A program made the position numbers and the translations under genes. A stretch of 64,000 nt of DNA. Origin: Daphnia pulex. Lineage: Eukaryota > Arthropoda > Branchiopoda > Diplostraca > Daphniidae. Positions 13,783 to 26,600 of the stretch are shown here, in pieces (position 1 is the stretch's first letter; each line of letters opens with the position of its first letter). The notes below the pieces were generated by a model that did no database searches, was not told the origin of the DNA, and saw only the letters and a program-made list of their open reading frames with translations. Location: positions 6,604,501 to 6,668,500 of the forward strand of contig NC_060021.1 of assembly GCF_021134715.1 (NCBI RefSeq), in the 5' to 3' direction.

Positions 13783-16514
13783 GACGCACGTGCTCCTGTT
13801 GGGTGGGTCAAAAACATCACAACATAATTAGTTAAAAGGTTAAGTTCAGCAATCAAAAGGCCACTTGAAAGTAACACGCTGCCGGAGTCGGCGGAAAAAC
13901 AGGGAAACACGAAACATCACGACAACAACCGGGAAAATAATGCGATCGGCGTCACAACGAAAAACCAAGAAAAACTTGTCAAAAATGGGAGATGAAAAAA
14001 CCTGAAAAAAGCCTGGCCGACCGAGCCCAAAATTGCCGAGCGCTTCCGGCCGCGACGGCGGATGAACGAAAGATCAAGACTGCGCGACCGCAACATGACC
14101 TCCACTTCCCTTTGGCCTCTTCTTTTTCTTTTCTGGTTCTCTTTCTCTCTTGTTGTTGTTGTTGTTGTTGTGTGTCGTTTCTTTTTTGTTTTGTTTTCTG
14201 GCGCGACCGAATGAAAAGGGGTCTCCAGCTACACTGTCTTGTTGTTGTTGTTGTTTCCTTTTCTGTTATTATTTGCCAGCGGAGGGGGACGGATTTTATG
14301 AAAAACTAAAAAGGGTTGTTGCTGGCAAAGAGCGGGGCGCGATGGATATATATTTAGGTCTCATCACGTTGTGAAGCCAACGACAATGGCCTCGATGAGC
14401 GAGCGAGAGAGAAGCGCTCCACTAAATGCGACGTGGCGATGGACGCGATCAAGACAAACAACTGAATTCACTCGAGCGTGACCATCTCCTTTTCGACTTC
14501 CTCTTCGACTCTTCTCTGTCGAGGTGCCTCTTCTTCTTCTTCGGAGTCTAGTTCTTCTTCTTCTTCTTGGCAAGAGTTTACGGACGATAAAGTCTGGCCG
14601 TCGTGAAGAAGAAGCGCCGCGGGCTTGACCGCGGATAACGGTGCCCGGCTCTCATCTAATGGTCATCCCGCTTTTAGTCGACACAAAATAATAAAAAAAA
14701 AAGAACTTTCGTAAAAACTGGCCTGGAGAACTCTAGAGATGAAAGTGACACACACACACACGCACTGAACCTTCTCTCTCACTTGTCTACACATGGAACG
14801 ATGAGGTCTCGGGCGAACGTAAATTCTTTAACAGAGTTTCACTGGTAGATTGTTTGGACTGCGACTGCACATGGTCGCAGCTGGGAACCGTGTGTGTTTG
14901 GAGGGTTATCCATTGTACCAAGAGGGGAAAGAAGCTATTTTTCCGAGGCAATGAATAGAAGAGGAGCCCTGTTTCGGGGAGAGGCACACATCCCCTTCAG
15001 CTAGAAAAAGAAGGACCTTTTTCGGTTCCTCTCGTTCTCTCTTTCCCATCACCTCCTCCCAGCATACGTACCCTCAATAGGTTTCTATCCGTTTCGAGTT
15101 ACACGAAGGACTAGGCGCATTCCTTCTGGCCTAACTGCTGCTGCTGCTGCTAGAGTTCCAAACCGGCGTGAATTCAATTTAAAGCATCATGACTAAAGGA
15201 AACAATCGGCGATGAAAGGACAGCCCAGAAATTGAAGAAAACTAAGGCGGTTAACCGGTCAATAACCGCACGACTGCAATCCACTAGTTTTTTATTGGAT
15301 GGGAAACCTCATTTCAGTTATGACACAAACAACAAGAGAGAAGAGAGCCTTAACCAGTCTAACCACAATCTTGTTTTGCAACACCCCTTCAATGAAGCCC
15401 ACCAAAAGCGTACACACACACATCTGCTTCTGTTTTGGTTATTGAGCCACGTCAGAGGAAGCCCACCAGAACTGCCTCTCTCTCTCGCTCAATCTGACAC
15501 AAGAGTCTTGTACGCTTCTCAGGCATGTTGCTTAGAGGTGTTTGACCGTGACAACAGTTTAAGCTTTCTGTTGTTGCAGAATGCAACTACTTTCGCTGGA
15601 ATCATGACTCCCGGCTGGGACCTAAACTTTTACTCTAGAGTTTCCAAACACTCTTGACTGATTGAGCTCCTCTTCCAGGAAACTGAATTCAATGGGATAC
15701 ACCAAAGGGAAGAAAACAACAACTTCCAAGTTGTTGAAGGGAGAGAGTTGCATAGTAGAAGCTCGGCAGCTAATCTATTTTTGAAAACAAAACACTAGGT
15801 ATTTAGAGGGAGGAAACGAAAATCTTACGTTTCCTGCATACTTTAAGCGGGAAGCTGGAGAGTCGGTGATGCGAAACAAAGTTTTTTTCGAGGGGGAAGT
15901 GGGGTGAGACTGCTCCTCTCCACCATTTTTTTTTTCAAAAGAGAAATAGCCTTACCTCTATATTTCCCGATTAGATGAAATCAACATTCCGTAACACTTT
16001 ACAGCAGTCCAAATACACATGATGTTTGTTATTAATGTCGTGGTAAATTAGTTGAATTATTACGGGACAACTAGACAAGAGTATTACCGAAAAATTACAC
16101 CACCAAATTTCGTTGGTTTTTGACACAAGCTTCCATTGCCGATCTGTAACCATAGCAGCCGTGAGTAAAGGCCAAACCGCTTTTAGTCAATAATAACGTG
16201 AAAATTTCTCTCGCTAGGGGGATAACTAATTCGTAAAAGTTGTGAACAAATATTACAATTAAACCAATCAAAAAAATTAGCTTTTGCTTTAAAAAACGAT
16301 TTTATGAATTTAAATGATTATTTGCAATTCATCAATCATTAGATATTACAATCTGATAAAAAGTAGACTCTTCTAGCGCCACCGCTGCATGTCATATTTT
16401 CCTCCGTGTTAGTAGACAAGTACCACAAAAAAGAACAAAAATACAAAAGCCAACACACGTGTTTCACTCCTTCCCGCGTCCAGTCTTATACTATGAACTC
16501 GCGCAATTGGAAAA
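13783..16514. other. Divergent intergenic region with simple repeats
   Basis: This stretch separates the minus-strand RhoGAP gene from the plus-strand gene starting at 16515, so it should hold both promoters. It contains TTG, CTT and CA microsatellites. Open frames here (for example 15232-15657) have no recognisable protein character. A 5' untranslated exon of the RhoGAP gene may lie here but I cannot place it. Confidence 0.5.
14150..14170. repeat. TTG microsatellite, about seven units
   Basis: Uninterrupted TTG repeat upstream of the RhoGAP start codon. A second, shorter TTG run follows at about 14240-14252. Confidence 0.8.
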
Positions 16515-18304
16515 ATGGAAAAAGATACAGAATTGAACGATATTCAGAAAAATGAAGATTCCCTTGAACATGAACCAGAAAATGAATCGGAGTACTTGTC
16601 CCGCTGTAAATATTTCTTTCAATATAATAGTTCATGTATCTGAATTTCCATTCCAACAGACATCAGAAACCAGAACCGCGTTTTTCTCTTAAACTTCACT
16701 AACATTGCAATTTTTTTATGTTTCAGGTGAAGGTGCTGAACTTGCAATCGAAGCAAGTTGCTCTCAGCAACATCATGAATATTCAGACTTCAACGACAAT
16801 CTAAAGATGGGAAATGCCCATGGTAGTGCTGTTGTCAGTATAGAACAAGAATCAGATTACCTAATCCACTGTAAATACTTGCAACCAAAAGACAACAGAA
16901 TCGCAGGTTCAGATCAGGAAGTCGGTGGTTCTTTGTTGAACAAGCTCCCAATGTTGAAGTCCAATTTGCTCAACGACTCTGAAGAACTGAATAAAAAAAA
17001 ACGAAAGATACACTGCACCAAGCCTGAAAATAAAAAAAGAGTGATTAAGAGGAAAGAAAACGAACTGAAAAAAATCCTGTGTCCCTATATGATTGTGAAT
17101 TCAAAACGTCCAAGGAGTGAGTGGATTTGTAGCGGTTTCCTGAAGTATATTTTTGTATTAATTGTTTTGTTTTCTACGTTTTAGAGCTGTGTCTTCCGGG
17201 AGATGGACGTGAACATGGTATTGTTTTTGCCTGCTTGTACCGTTTATTGCAATGCCATTTCACACTTGCGCCGAACACCAACGATCTAAACGAGGACAAA
17301 TGCGAAGAACTTGGCATTCCTTACGAAAACTTTTTACCTTTCATAGAACTGATGAATATAATCAAAGATATCCCTGTACCTGCCATCGTTTCGCGAACTG
17401 GACAGTTGCATCTCCTTCCCCCTTCACTAGGATCGTTGGTTGGATATCGAGGACTTGATCTTCACCAAGATTACTTACAAACAAGTAGCCGTCAATTTGA
17501 AACGTCACAGAAAAATACTACAATTACAGAACTGGATGAAAATGAGGCTAATGCATTGGAAGGTCCTAGCGAGCATTCCGAAACGGTGTCTAACGGTGTG
17601 GAAGTTGAAGAACCGATCACATCAGGAAGTAAGGAACCGGAAGACAAGTCATATCCTCGCCATAAAACGGATGAAATACCTTTGGGTGAAAAAAACGCAG
17701 ATAGTCTGCTTCTAACGCGGTTGATGACGCTTTTCTTCTGGCCTGGAATTATGAGCTGCATGCCGTAAGTTTTATTTCATCTCCAAAAAATTAACTGTTT
17801 AAATCTTACAAAACTGGTTTATCTTTTAGCGTTCCAGACCTGACTAAAGAGCATCAAACACCGGAAGCGGCTGGAGTCTATCCTGAATCGCCGCCTCCGA
17901 AGAATAAGAACAAAGTTCCTGGGTAAAAAGAACACAAATTTTTAATTAATTTAAATGGTCAAAACAATTATTTTTCCTAAAACAGAAAAAGGCAAACTAA
18001 AATCAAAAGGAAGGAGATGCTGCAACAATTATCCTTGAAACGTTATGGGAAATCCAAGGCATTAAATAAAACCATAATTTCAACAACGAGCGTGGAGGAT
18101 TCGAATAATACAGTGGGTTCAACCGGTGCGAATGGGGAGATTTCGGAAGCAGCAGCGATGCCTTCAGCAAGTACTGGGCCAGCAAGCGAAGCAGATAAAT
18201 TCATAATTCCCGTGTCACCCGCCAAGAAAGCAAAGAGAACTCCGGCCAAGCCAAAAGAAGTTCCACTAAGCGACCGAGTAACTCGTAATTTAAAAAAACT
18301 GTGA
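16515..18304 (+). CDS. Unrecognised lysine-rich, probably nuclear protein
   Basis: Five exons: 16515-16605, 16727-17116, 17185-17764, 17830-17922, 17986-18304; 490 residues with consistent phases and GT-AG borders. I do not recognise the family. The N-terminus is acidic. Around residues 110-150 there is a strongly basic run (KKKRKIH, KKRVIKRKENELKK) that looks like a nuclear localisation signal. A hydrophobic, folded-looking segment follows in exon 3 (LPGDGREHGIVFACLYRLL to IPVPAIVSRTGQLHLLPP). An acidic linker and a short hydrophobic stretch (LMTLFFWPGIM) come next, and the C-terminus is again Lys-rich. There is no signal peptide. The start is the first ATG in the open frame of exon 1. A chromatin or DNA-repair role would be a guess. 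Its 3' end faces the MED27 pseudogenes. Confidence 0.75.
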
Positions 18305-18444
18305 ACAGATATTTGATTGGAATATCCTGTATCGAAGTTTGGCTCTTATTTGATCTCGAAATTTTTGTGTTCATGATGTGTTCTTAAGTCTCCCCGTGTT
18401 TGCAGCAAAAGCTTGTGCAGATGTTGTCCGCCCTTTTTGCAAAG

Positions 18445-18450
18445 ATTAAA
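18445..18450 (+). terminator. Candidate poly(A) signal (ATTAAA)
   Basis: ATTAAA lies about 140 bases after the stop codon of the unrecognised lysine-rich gene. It is the common variant signal and is placed plausibly, but nothing else supports it. Confidence 0.35.
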
Positions 18451-18584
18451 AAACAGTTACTAATAACTCCTAACTATGTCTAATTAAAATTAAAGTAACC
18501 CAGAAATGTTTAAAATGCCATTGAAAGATACAGAAATACATTGAGTCCAAATTCTCGTTACTTACAAAAAAAAATGTATGAAAA

Positions 18585-19600
18585 ATTTTAGGGTAAAACT
18601 GGTGAATAGAAGTGGAGCATAGTTGGGTTGGAGTTTTCAGTGACTTTTCTGAAGACTTTGTAACGAGGTTTACCCCACAGATCAATTTTCCCATCTTCCA
18701 TCGAGTATTTTGTGGGGCCTTTCATGACGACCCACTCTACCAACAGCCTCTTGTGAACAATAATCCCCTATTCATGATTTTCCCAAGAGTTACCTGCTGC
18801 AACACTGCACTTGATCCCTGAATGTTTAAATCTTAACACTATTCCCCAGTGAATGGCATACTGAGTTGATGACATTACCAATAGTAGTCTACTCGATAAA
18901 AACAATTACTTGAGATTCAATTTGACAGATTGTTTAAGTTATGTACTGTGGTACGACACTCTTGCTACGTTTGTTGGATTCTGCTTCTCTTGGCATATGG
19001 GTCTGTGTAGAATGCTTGAGTGCATTTTGACTAAGTATCAGAGTTTTAGCATAACCGGAATACTACAAGCCACACAAAAGAAAATAAATTATAGAATTAA
19101 ATATTTCTGAGCACCACAAAAGATCTAGTGCATTATCTGTCCATCTGCATGATGTGACATATTATATGATATGACATGATTAATAACGGTGTTCATACGG
19201 GTGTCGGGGGTGAAATCCTGATTTAGGTGGCCACTGTTTCCCAAATTAACTTGAACAGAATTGGAATTGAAGGAAGGAATTGAACCTTGTTTATGGCTTC
19301 TTCGAATTCCTAGAAATAATTTTAAAATGTCTTCAAATACAAATGATTGAAATTGTTGTAGGACATACTTGACACCACTTTCAACTGATGTGACCAATTG
19401 TTGTTGTAACTCTGCTACAAATCTGGATTCCGTGATTTCCTGTCCCGATTGAAGTCCGATACCTTCAGTGAGGCTGTGCATGGCTGTGAAACAATGTCGG
19501 GACATTTTTCTCAGATATCGAAGTGATTTTAAGGCAGCTGTTGCTTCTTGCTTGATCCACCATTTTGTTCACCATCGTTGTTTCGAGTCTTCGACTAGTA
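18585..19600 (-). pseudogene. MED27: MED27 pseudogene, copy A (nearly full length, decayed)
   Basis: Read on the minus strand, this region carries pieces of Mediator subunit 27 in order. The N-terminal part (AALKSLRYLR, HSLTEGIG) lies at about 19535-19380. A 59-bp intron with GTATGT and CTAG ends follows. Then come NLGNSGHLNQDFTPDT (about 19260-19200), a middle segment ending LSQNALKHSTQ (about 19050), SKSVVPQYIT followed by a stop, and the conserved C-terminal block (VTLGKIM; then in another frame EDGKIDLWGKPRYKVF, about 18810-18590). Frames change at least three times. After the intron one T is missing relative to copy B, and the region around the original start codon is out of frame. Mediator subunit 27 is part of the RNA polymerase II Mediator complex; this copy cannot encode it. 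The retained intron argues for DNA duplication rather than retroposition. Confidence 0.75.
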
Positions 19601-19689
19601 GGCCTATAAACGACGGCAGCGCATCATTCCAATCTAAAAATCAACAGCATTTTAAGTAAGGGTAATGGCAAGATTTATTTCTATATATT

Positions 19690-20255
19690 TAGATTTATAT
19701 ATAGTATATATCTCTTATCCCATGGATCAACGTAGAACACTTCAATGCATTTTGATTAAGTAATAAATTTGTAGCATAACAGGAATACTTTACAAGCTAT
19801 ACAAAAGAAAATTTCATTGAATTAAATATTTCTTACCACCAAATGAGATCTTGTAGATTATCAGTCAATGGATTCATAAAGATTAAAGGTGTCAGCTAGG
19901 GGTGCAATCCTGATTTAAGTGGCTACTGTTTCCCACATTGACTTGAACAGAATAAATATTGTGTGTAGCTTCTTCGAAATTCCTAGAAATTATTTAAAAA
20001 CGTCTTCAAATGCAAACAAACAATTGAAATTGTTCTAAGACATACTTGATACCACTTTGAACTGTGACCAATTGTTGTTGTAACTCTGCTGAAAATCTGG
20101 ATTCTTTACTATCCTATCCTATCCCGATAGAAGTCCGAGCGATACCTTCAGTGAGGCTGTAAAACAATGCAGCGACATTGTTTCTCAGAGAACGCAGGGA
20201 TTTTAAGGCTGCTGTCGTTTGAACGATATCCAACTTGCTCAAATGCTCCGCCATT
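19690..20255 (-). pseudogene. MED27: MED27 pseudogene, copy B (5' part, decayed)
   Basis: A second, shorter copy in tandem with copy A. It starts with an ATG at 20253 and reads MAEHLSKLDIVQTTAALK, then SLRSLRNNVAALFYSLTEGI, in one frame. An in-frame stop follows shortly after, caused by a small repeated GGATA insertion. The same intron as in copy A is present (GTATGTCTTAG to TTTCTAG), followed by NFEEATHN and VGNSSHLNQDCTPS and another stop. The match to copy A continues to about 19740 (LLNQNALK). The C-terminal half is missing here. The assignment rests on the MED27 N-terminal pattern and on the stronger C-terminal match in copy A. Confidence 0.7.
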
Positions 20256-23200
20256 TTGTTGTTGACTGTCAAACTATCAACGTTGCCGCATTAAAAAAAT
20301 CTAGCTTGATGAGCAGTGAATTGAAATCAGGTGAAATGCATTTTTGATAGAAATTAGAATCCCATAATTCTAGGCCTTCAAATCATGGAATGTGAGAGTT
20401 TCTAAAAAGTCCATGTACAGACATATTCAAATGTGATTGCATATCGTTACTCTCCTCTGTAGTGTCCGTAGTTGTGTGTGGCCCATCTTCGAACCACCAG
20501 ACAAAATAAAGAAGGGAAAAACACGTAGAAAATGGAAAAGAGAGACATTAAGGTACGCGTTTCTTGCCCTGGGAGGAGATTGGAACAGGAGCAATTTACA
20601 ATGCGGTGAAATTAGAAGGCTCATTTACATTCCGGGGGCAGGCAGCAACGAGCTGCTGCTGCTGAGGTCGAAGTTCCAAGTTTCGCGCCTCACAAATTTT
20701 CCAAGTCCATTACAATTAACACGCCCACAAAAAACAAGAAACCTTTTTTTTTTATTATTATTATTTTTCATTCTTCCAATCACCACCTGGTGGATTCTTC
20801 TTTTCGATTTCATTTCATGTTTCAAATGTTTTATTTTTTTCTTTTACTTTTCCCATGAATCCCCTTCCATTGTTTCACTTTTTTTTTAAGGTTTTGAACC
20901 CCCGAAATAGGTGTCTTTCAATTGTTTCGTTTGTATTATTCCTCCAAAAAAGTTTCAAATCCAGGAATCAGAAGAATGAAAAAGAAAAAAAAATTTAAAT
21001 AAAGTCGTTGCACCTTTTCCCAGCTTTGAAGAATCAAAAGAAAAAGTTTTGAAATCAAAAAGGCTCCGTCGTCGACGCAAGAGAGAAGGGCAGTGAGGAC
21101 CCAAAGGGCTGTGGACGCTGCGCTGGATTTGCGCGATAACAAACAAACAAGCGACCGCTGTGGGATGATTATCGTTCCGCTGGTAAAACCTAAACAAGCC
21201 AAAAAAGAAAAAAAAAAGAACTCGATGATGCCATATAAAACGCATGACATGTTTAACCATTTGTTATGTCGATTGTTATTTGGCCGTCTGGTGGGAGACA
21301 ATACACACGGAGAGCGAGCCAGATAATGCGCATGGCACATAACAAGGCAGGAATGGCGGTCTCCAAGCATGGCAGGGGCGCTCCCGTGCCCAACGACCGT
21401 TCGTGATCGCCAATCCATTAGAAAATCCAGCGCTGGACGTGTGCAAGGGCGTTTTCCTCGGCACTCAACTGGTGGCGGTGGGAGCCGGTGTATATAGGGG
21501 AATGGGAGCTTCCGCCAGGCGCCGTCAATCAAAAGCCAATCAATCCGGATCGAATATCCTTGGCAGATCCCTAGTAGGACTTGAGGCGAGGATAAATTTC
21601 AGAAGGGCGCGCTTGCAAATTCGTCGATAACCGGATCTGGGACACACACACACAGTCAAGAAACCTGACAATAGATAAACGAGTTAATGGCCACAGGCGA
21701 ACGAACGCAGCAGCAGCAAACGACAAGGGTGTGTGCTCTCTGGGGAGAGTCGAAAAAGAATCCCACGATTGGGTGATTTCCTTTTGGTAAACGGCCAGCT
21801 GAAAAGTGTCTCATTTACATCTCTTCTTCCAACTTTTAACAGGGAGGGTTTCCATCAGCTGGAAAAGGCATCCAGATCAGCAGCGCGCCCGATGTAAATG
21901 GAGCGTGCGCCCGTCCTTTGGGTTGGAAACAAGGTGGGTCCCGTGTGGCAAGAGCTGGGCAAAGCCCAAAAAAAAAACGGTGGAGGGGAAACGGAAGAAT
22001 GCACCAAAAGTATCGATAGTATAGTCTACATGTGTCTGTCTGTCTGTCCGTCTGTGTGTGTGTAAAAAGGGAGAAAGAAAAAGGCGGAACAAACTGATGA
22101 AACAAGACGTGGCTGCTCCTCTGACGTTGCCCAGTTGAAGAGGACCACTTGAGCTGCGCACAACGGCCCAATCATAACAGTCGTGTGCTGCCAACAACAC
22201 ATTCGTTGCAGCGAAAAAACATTTCTCTCGCCCGTCACATTTGGTTTGCCAGTTTTGGTGTCGTCGTTGCCTGTCACGCGCATTTGACACGGCGACACTC
22301 ACCGAGTGATTTGTCAAAAAATAAAGAACAAAAAAGAAAAATTGTGAAATTGTTTGCCAAAAGAAACAAACGAGACAGATCCTTAAAAGAAAAAAAAAAA
22401 GACACAAGTCACCGAGTTTGTCAGCTCGGCTTTATAGTTGCTGTTAATAAATTTATGGATACTACCCCCCTCCGCCCTTCTCGGTTTTTATCGCTCTCCG
22501 TGGTGGTGGTGCTCCGGTGCGGGTCGTGATCAGTTTTTTGGCGACACCAACCACCACTTCTTTTTGTTTTCTCCCCTTGTTCTTTTTTTATTTTTACTGC
22601 GCCTCAGTTTCGATCTTTTTGGTGTGACACAAGACGACAATAAAGGAGCTAGAGAGAGAGAAATTCGAATAACACAAAAACTAGTTGGTATTCCTCGACT
22701 GAAAAGTATGCGTGTGCCATCCAGTTTGTTGGAGCTCTCCTTGAATCTGTTTCGTTCCTTTTTATAACTTTTTTTGGGAGAGAAGACGAAGTTTAGTTTA
22801 AAAAAAGAATAAAAAAGGGAAGAAGAAGAAGAAGAAGAAGGGGAAAGAAAAAGAAAACACATCTGAACGGGGTTATCTTAACCAGTCATCGAGTCAAGGT
22901 GAATGAATAGTAGACGAAGCAGCAGCAGCAGCACCAACCGAAGAAGAAGAAGAAGACGAGATCAGAGTCGAAGACAACCAGAAAAGAAGAAATAAATCTG
23001 CTGCATACGATTCTTCTTCTTTTGCCTCCTCCTCCAGCTGACCACCCACCCCACCCACTTCTCCCTCCCTTCCCCCCCTCCCTCCCTCCCTATTGGGTTG
23101 GCTACTACTACCCACCACCACCACCACTTGGAGCAGCAGCACACTTGATCGTTCTGTCAGTGTCTCCGCAGGCTCCAGACCGGCGACACAGGTCCCCGTC

Positions 23201-23605
23201 GCGCCCAACTCCTAAAGCGGCCACACGAACCAACAAACACATCAGTACACGCACTACGCACAGGACGACACATTCAATTTTTTATTATTAGCCTCTACTT
23301 CTTGTCTTGTCTCATTTTCGTTCACTTTGGAAATTCCATCGACACATTTTCTACCGGCAGAAAATTTTTTGTTGTTGTTGTCGTTGGACTCTACAAACAA
23401 CAACAACAGCACCGCCGCACACCAACCGCAACGTGTTTCCCCCCAACCTTTCTATTTTTATTTTTTTATTTTTAAATTTCCCTAATCGATTCGCTAATCC
23501 TGCAAAAAAGTGCTACCAACTACATTGTGCGCTTTGAGTGTTTCGCCCAATTTTGAGAGAATTTTGAACTTTCAACGTTAACAACAACAACAACCGGAAG
23601 GAAAA
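20256..23605. other. Upstream region of the SMOC gene
   Basis: More than 3 kb without a recognisable gene, between the MED27 pseudogenes and the SMOC start codon. It has poly-T, GAA, TGTC and CAA repeats and a TATATA stretch near 21490. It should hold the SMOC promoter and 5' untranslated sequence, but no transcription start could be fixed. Confidence 0.5.
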
Positions 23606-26600
23606 ATGTTGCTCCGGAATTGGTGCTCTTTGCTGTTAACCTTCTGTTGGACATGGAACATGGTTTCATCACACCTTCCACTAGTGCCAAAGGTAAGATT
23701 ACGGACATTATTATCAATCCACTTATCAGTTCATCGTCTTGTTTCACACCTGCCAATTCTGCCGCCTTTCACACCCCCTTCCCTGGCCCATTTTGATATT
23801 CCCTTAATCCCCCTCTCATTCGAGTCATTAATCTCGCAAACATAATCCCCTCGCAATCCTGTTAACTACAAACCGCAGACAGTGGCGGATGACAATCTTA
23901 ACAACTTGATGATTGCAAGGTGTGAACAAGTTCAGCAGCTTGTTTAGAAGAGAAAAAGACTTTTCCTGTTAACAGTCGAATGTTGTAGATGATCATCGGG
24001 GCTAAGGGAGGGATCAAGGGCGTTGATTGTGAAAGAGCGCGGCCTCTCTCAGGTTATATAGCGTCGTGTTGCAGGTGTTGCATCTGTAGCATAAATCCTC
24101 CTCTAAAAAGGAAAGGAAAAAAAAAAGAGCGGTCTTCTTCTTCTTCTTCTTTAGCTGGTGGGATGTATAACAATTGCCACCTGAAGATTGAGGAAGAGGG
24201 GGGATGCCTAATATTCATATAAAAAGAAGAGGTCGATTCCAAACGATCGTCTCCGGAGAGAGTGCGGGGGCTCCCTGCCGTCTCTTCTTCTTCTTTTTCT
24301 ACCAATTTTTTGGTTTCTTTATTTCTTTTCAGTTTATGACTTAGGGTCAAAAGGTCACTCGGTCCTTGTCTCCGATGGACAAGCCTAAAAAATAAAAAAC
24401 CCCGTGCGCCGTTGAGAGACTTTCTGGTGTGTGTCTTGACAAAAGAATTCGAAAGGGATTTTCTCGCTTCGAGAGAAAAAGAAAAGAAAAAAAATTATTT
24501 TTTAAAAAAAGGGGGCCGACGCCATGCTGTCTGCCACAGTCGAGTCGTTCCCCTTCTTCCACGACCACTTTTTCCCTGTTGTACTATAATATTCCGGTTG
24601 ATTCTTTCTCGACTGCTCCGCCTCGTCCTCCTATCCTTATGGCCCCTTTGGATGGTCCTATCGGTCGCTCCTCTTTTTATCTTTCTCTCTCTCTCTTGTG
24701 GTGGTGTGAAATGGTTATTATTGCCTCGCCCTATCGACTTTTAGATATCTTCACACTTTTTTTATACATATATATCTCCAGGGCTTCTTTTTTAGATTGA
24801 CACCATTTTGTTTGGTCCAAACATTTTTTTGTACATTTTTACTAGGAAAGATATTTTAATAATACTTGCCTTTTGGCTATTATTGGTGGAGGGTACTGTA
24901 GGCAATCCAGTCTGGAAGAGATTCTTCGAAATTCCATTCCGTCATGGTATTCCGGATGTGAAAACGTGACGCGAATGGACAAGTTCTGTCTCGTCCAGAT
25001 ATTCATCTTCTTTTTTTTCTTTTTCTTGGGGACCTAAAAAAAGAACAAAGTAAAAATGTTGATCAGGCCGCCCCGAAATAAAAATACAAAAGAGCCTCGA
25101 TTCTTTTCTTTTTTTAAAAAAACGTTAGTGATTTGGGAGAGTGCGGATGCGGTGCTTCCTTGTTGTTCTCTTCCGACGCAGCTCAGGGAAAACTTCTCCG
25201 CAGGGGGTTCCACAGTTCTTTTTTTAGGGATTCTTAATAGATAATCTAATAGCGAAGGTCACCTGTACACCACCAAATGTCATTTCCTCCCTGTAAAAAA
25301 CTTTCAGGGACTTAATCAGACGACGACGACGACTTTCAAATCAATTGTGATATTACAACTTGTTGTCGTTTGTAGACGGCCACCTCACCCAAAAAATAAA
25401 AAGGGAATCTATAAATGTTTCCAAAGGGCATTTTTAACATTTTTGAACTGTTTCCCTTTTGTTTCCTCCGTAAAGACAAGAGAGAGAAAAAAGACGAATC
25501 TTTTTTTTTTCTTTTTCTCTGCTGGGCCTTATCTTTCCTCTCGGTCTGAATGCCATTTCATGGCGAGTGACATTCTTGACCTCTCCTTTTTTTCTTATAG
25601 TCCTCTATAGATCCTCCTCTGCCATCCTTTATGAGTGGGCCGCCCTTTATTCCACATCTTCCTTTTCTTTTCTTTCAAAGAAAATAAAAATAATGCACCT
25701 CGTACGTACGTGTGTGTGGAGTAGGATGTTGGCGGTGCGGTCTTGTGAAGAAGAAAAAGTTCTTCTTCTTCTTCATTCCAGCGGAGGAGGGGAAACCCAG
25801 GTGTTCTTCCTTCGGTGTTTTTTTTTTCTTTTTTTTCGGCTCCTATTCAACCTGCCGGGCCTTTTTCTTATTCTTGACGATGGGGAAACGAAGTTAAACA
25901 GGATAAGACCTAAAGAATAAAAAGAAAGAAGAAGAATAGGGGGTAAAAAACAAGAGGGAATTTTTGTCTTCCCTCCTTTGGCCTCCTTCGGAATGAAATA
26001 TATCGAGAATGGCACTTGTGGGCAAGTTTCCGTATATGCCCAACATAAGATTGTCCACCTGCGCTCATTTTCTTCAGACTACCCCCTCGTGCTGCTGCTG
26101 CTGTTGGTCGCTCACGTTTTTATCAACTCGAGAGATTATAGACACACACAAGACATTTTTCTTGTCCTCTTGACTTGAAAGGTGACTTGGCTCTTTCTTC
26201 TTTCTTCTCCCAAGACTATTATGCCGTCCGCTTTTCTTTCCCACTCGTCATGTCAAAATCATTCCGCCACCAACAAAACATATAGAAACATTTTCCCCTC
26301 TTCAACTTCTTTTTTTTTTACAACCCAAAAATGTTTCTGGCCGGACTTGCATTCAAATAAAAACGTATGGGAGAGATGCCCCCGTCTTCTCTGATGACGG
26401 GCAGAGATTTCCGGCAAAAGGAAACCGACTTTGGTGGGCGATTGTGACGAAACCAAATGATGTTAAAAAAGAGAAATTCAATCCCGAAAAGAGTTGCACG
26501 GGAGTAATTCGAAGTCCAATGGCGGAAATGGCCGGTCGAAAGGCGAGAGAAACAGATGGAACAAAAGAGCGTCTAATTTTGGGGAGGTGATGACACCATT

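Noticed and set aside
15232..15657. Plus-strand open frame of 141 codons between the RhoGAP gene and the lysine-rich gene
   Set aside because: No motif, no splice context and ordinary intergenic base composition.
19125..19505. Minus-strand open frame of 126 codons as a real small gene
   Set aside because: It reads through the intron of MED27 pseudogene copy A; flanking MED27 blocks are in other frames and interrupted.
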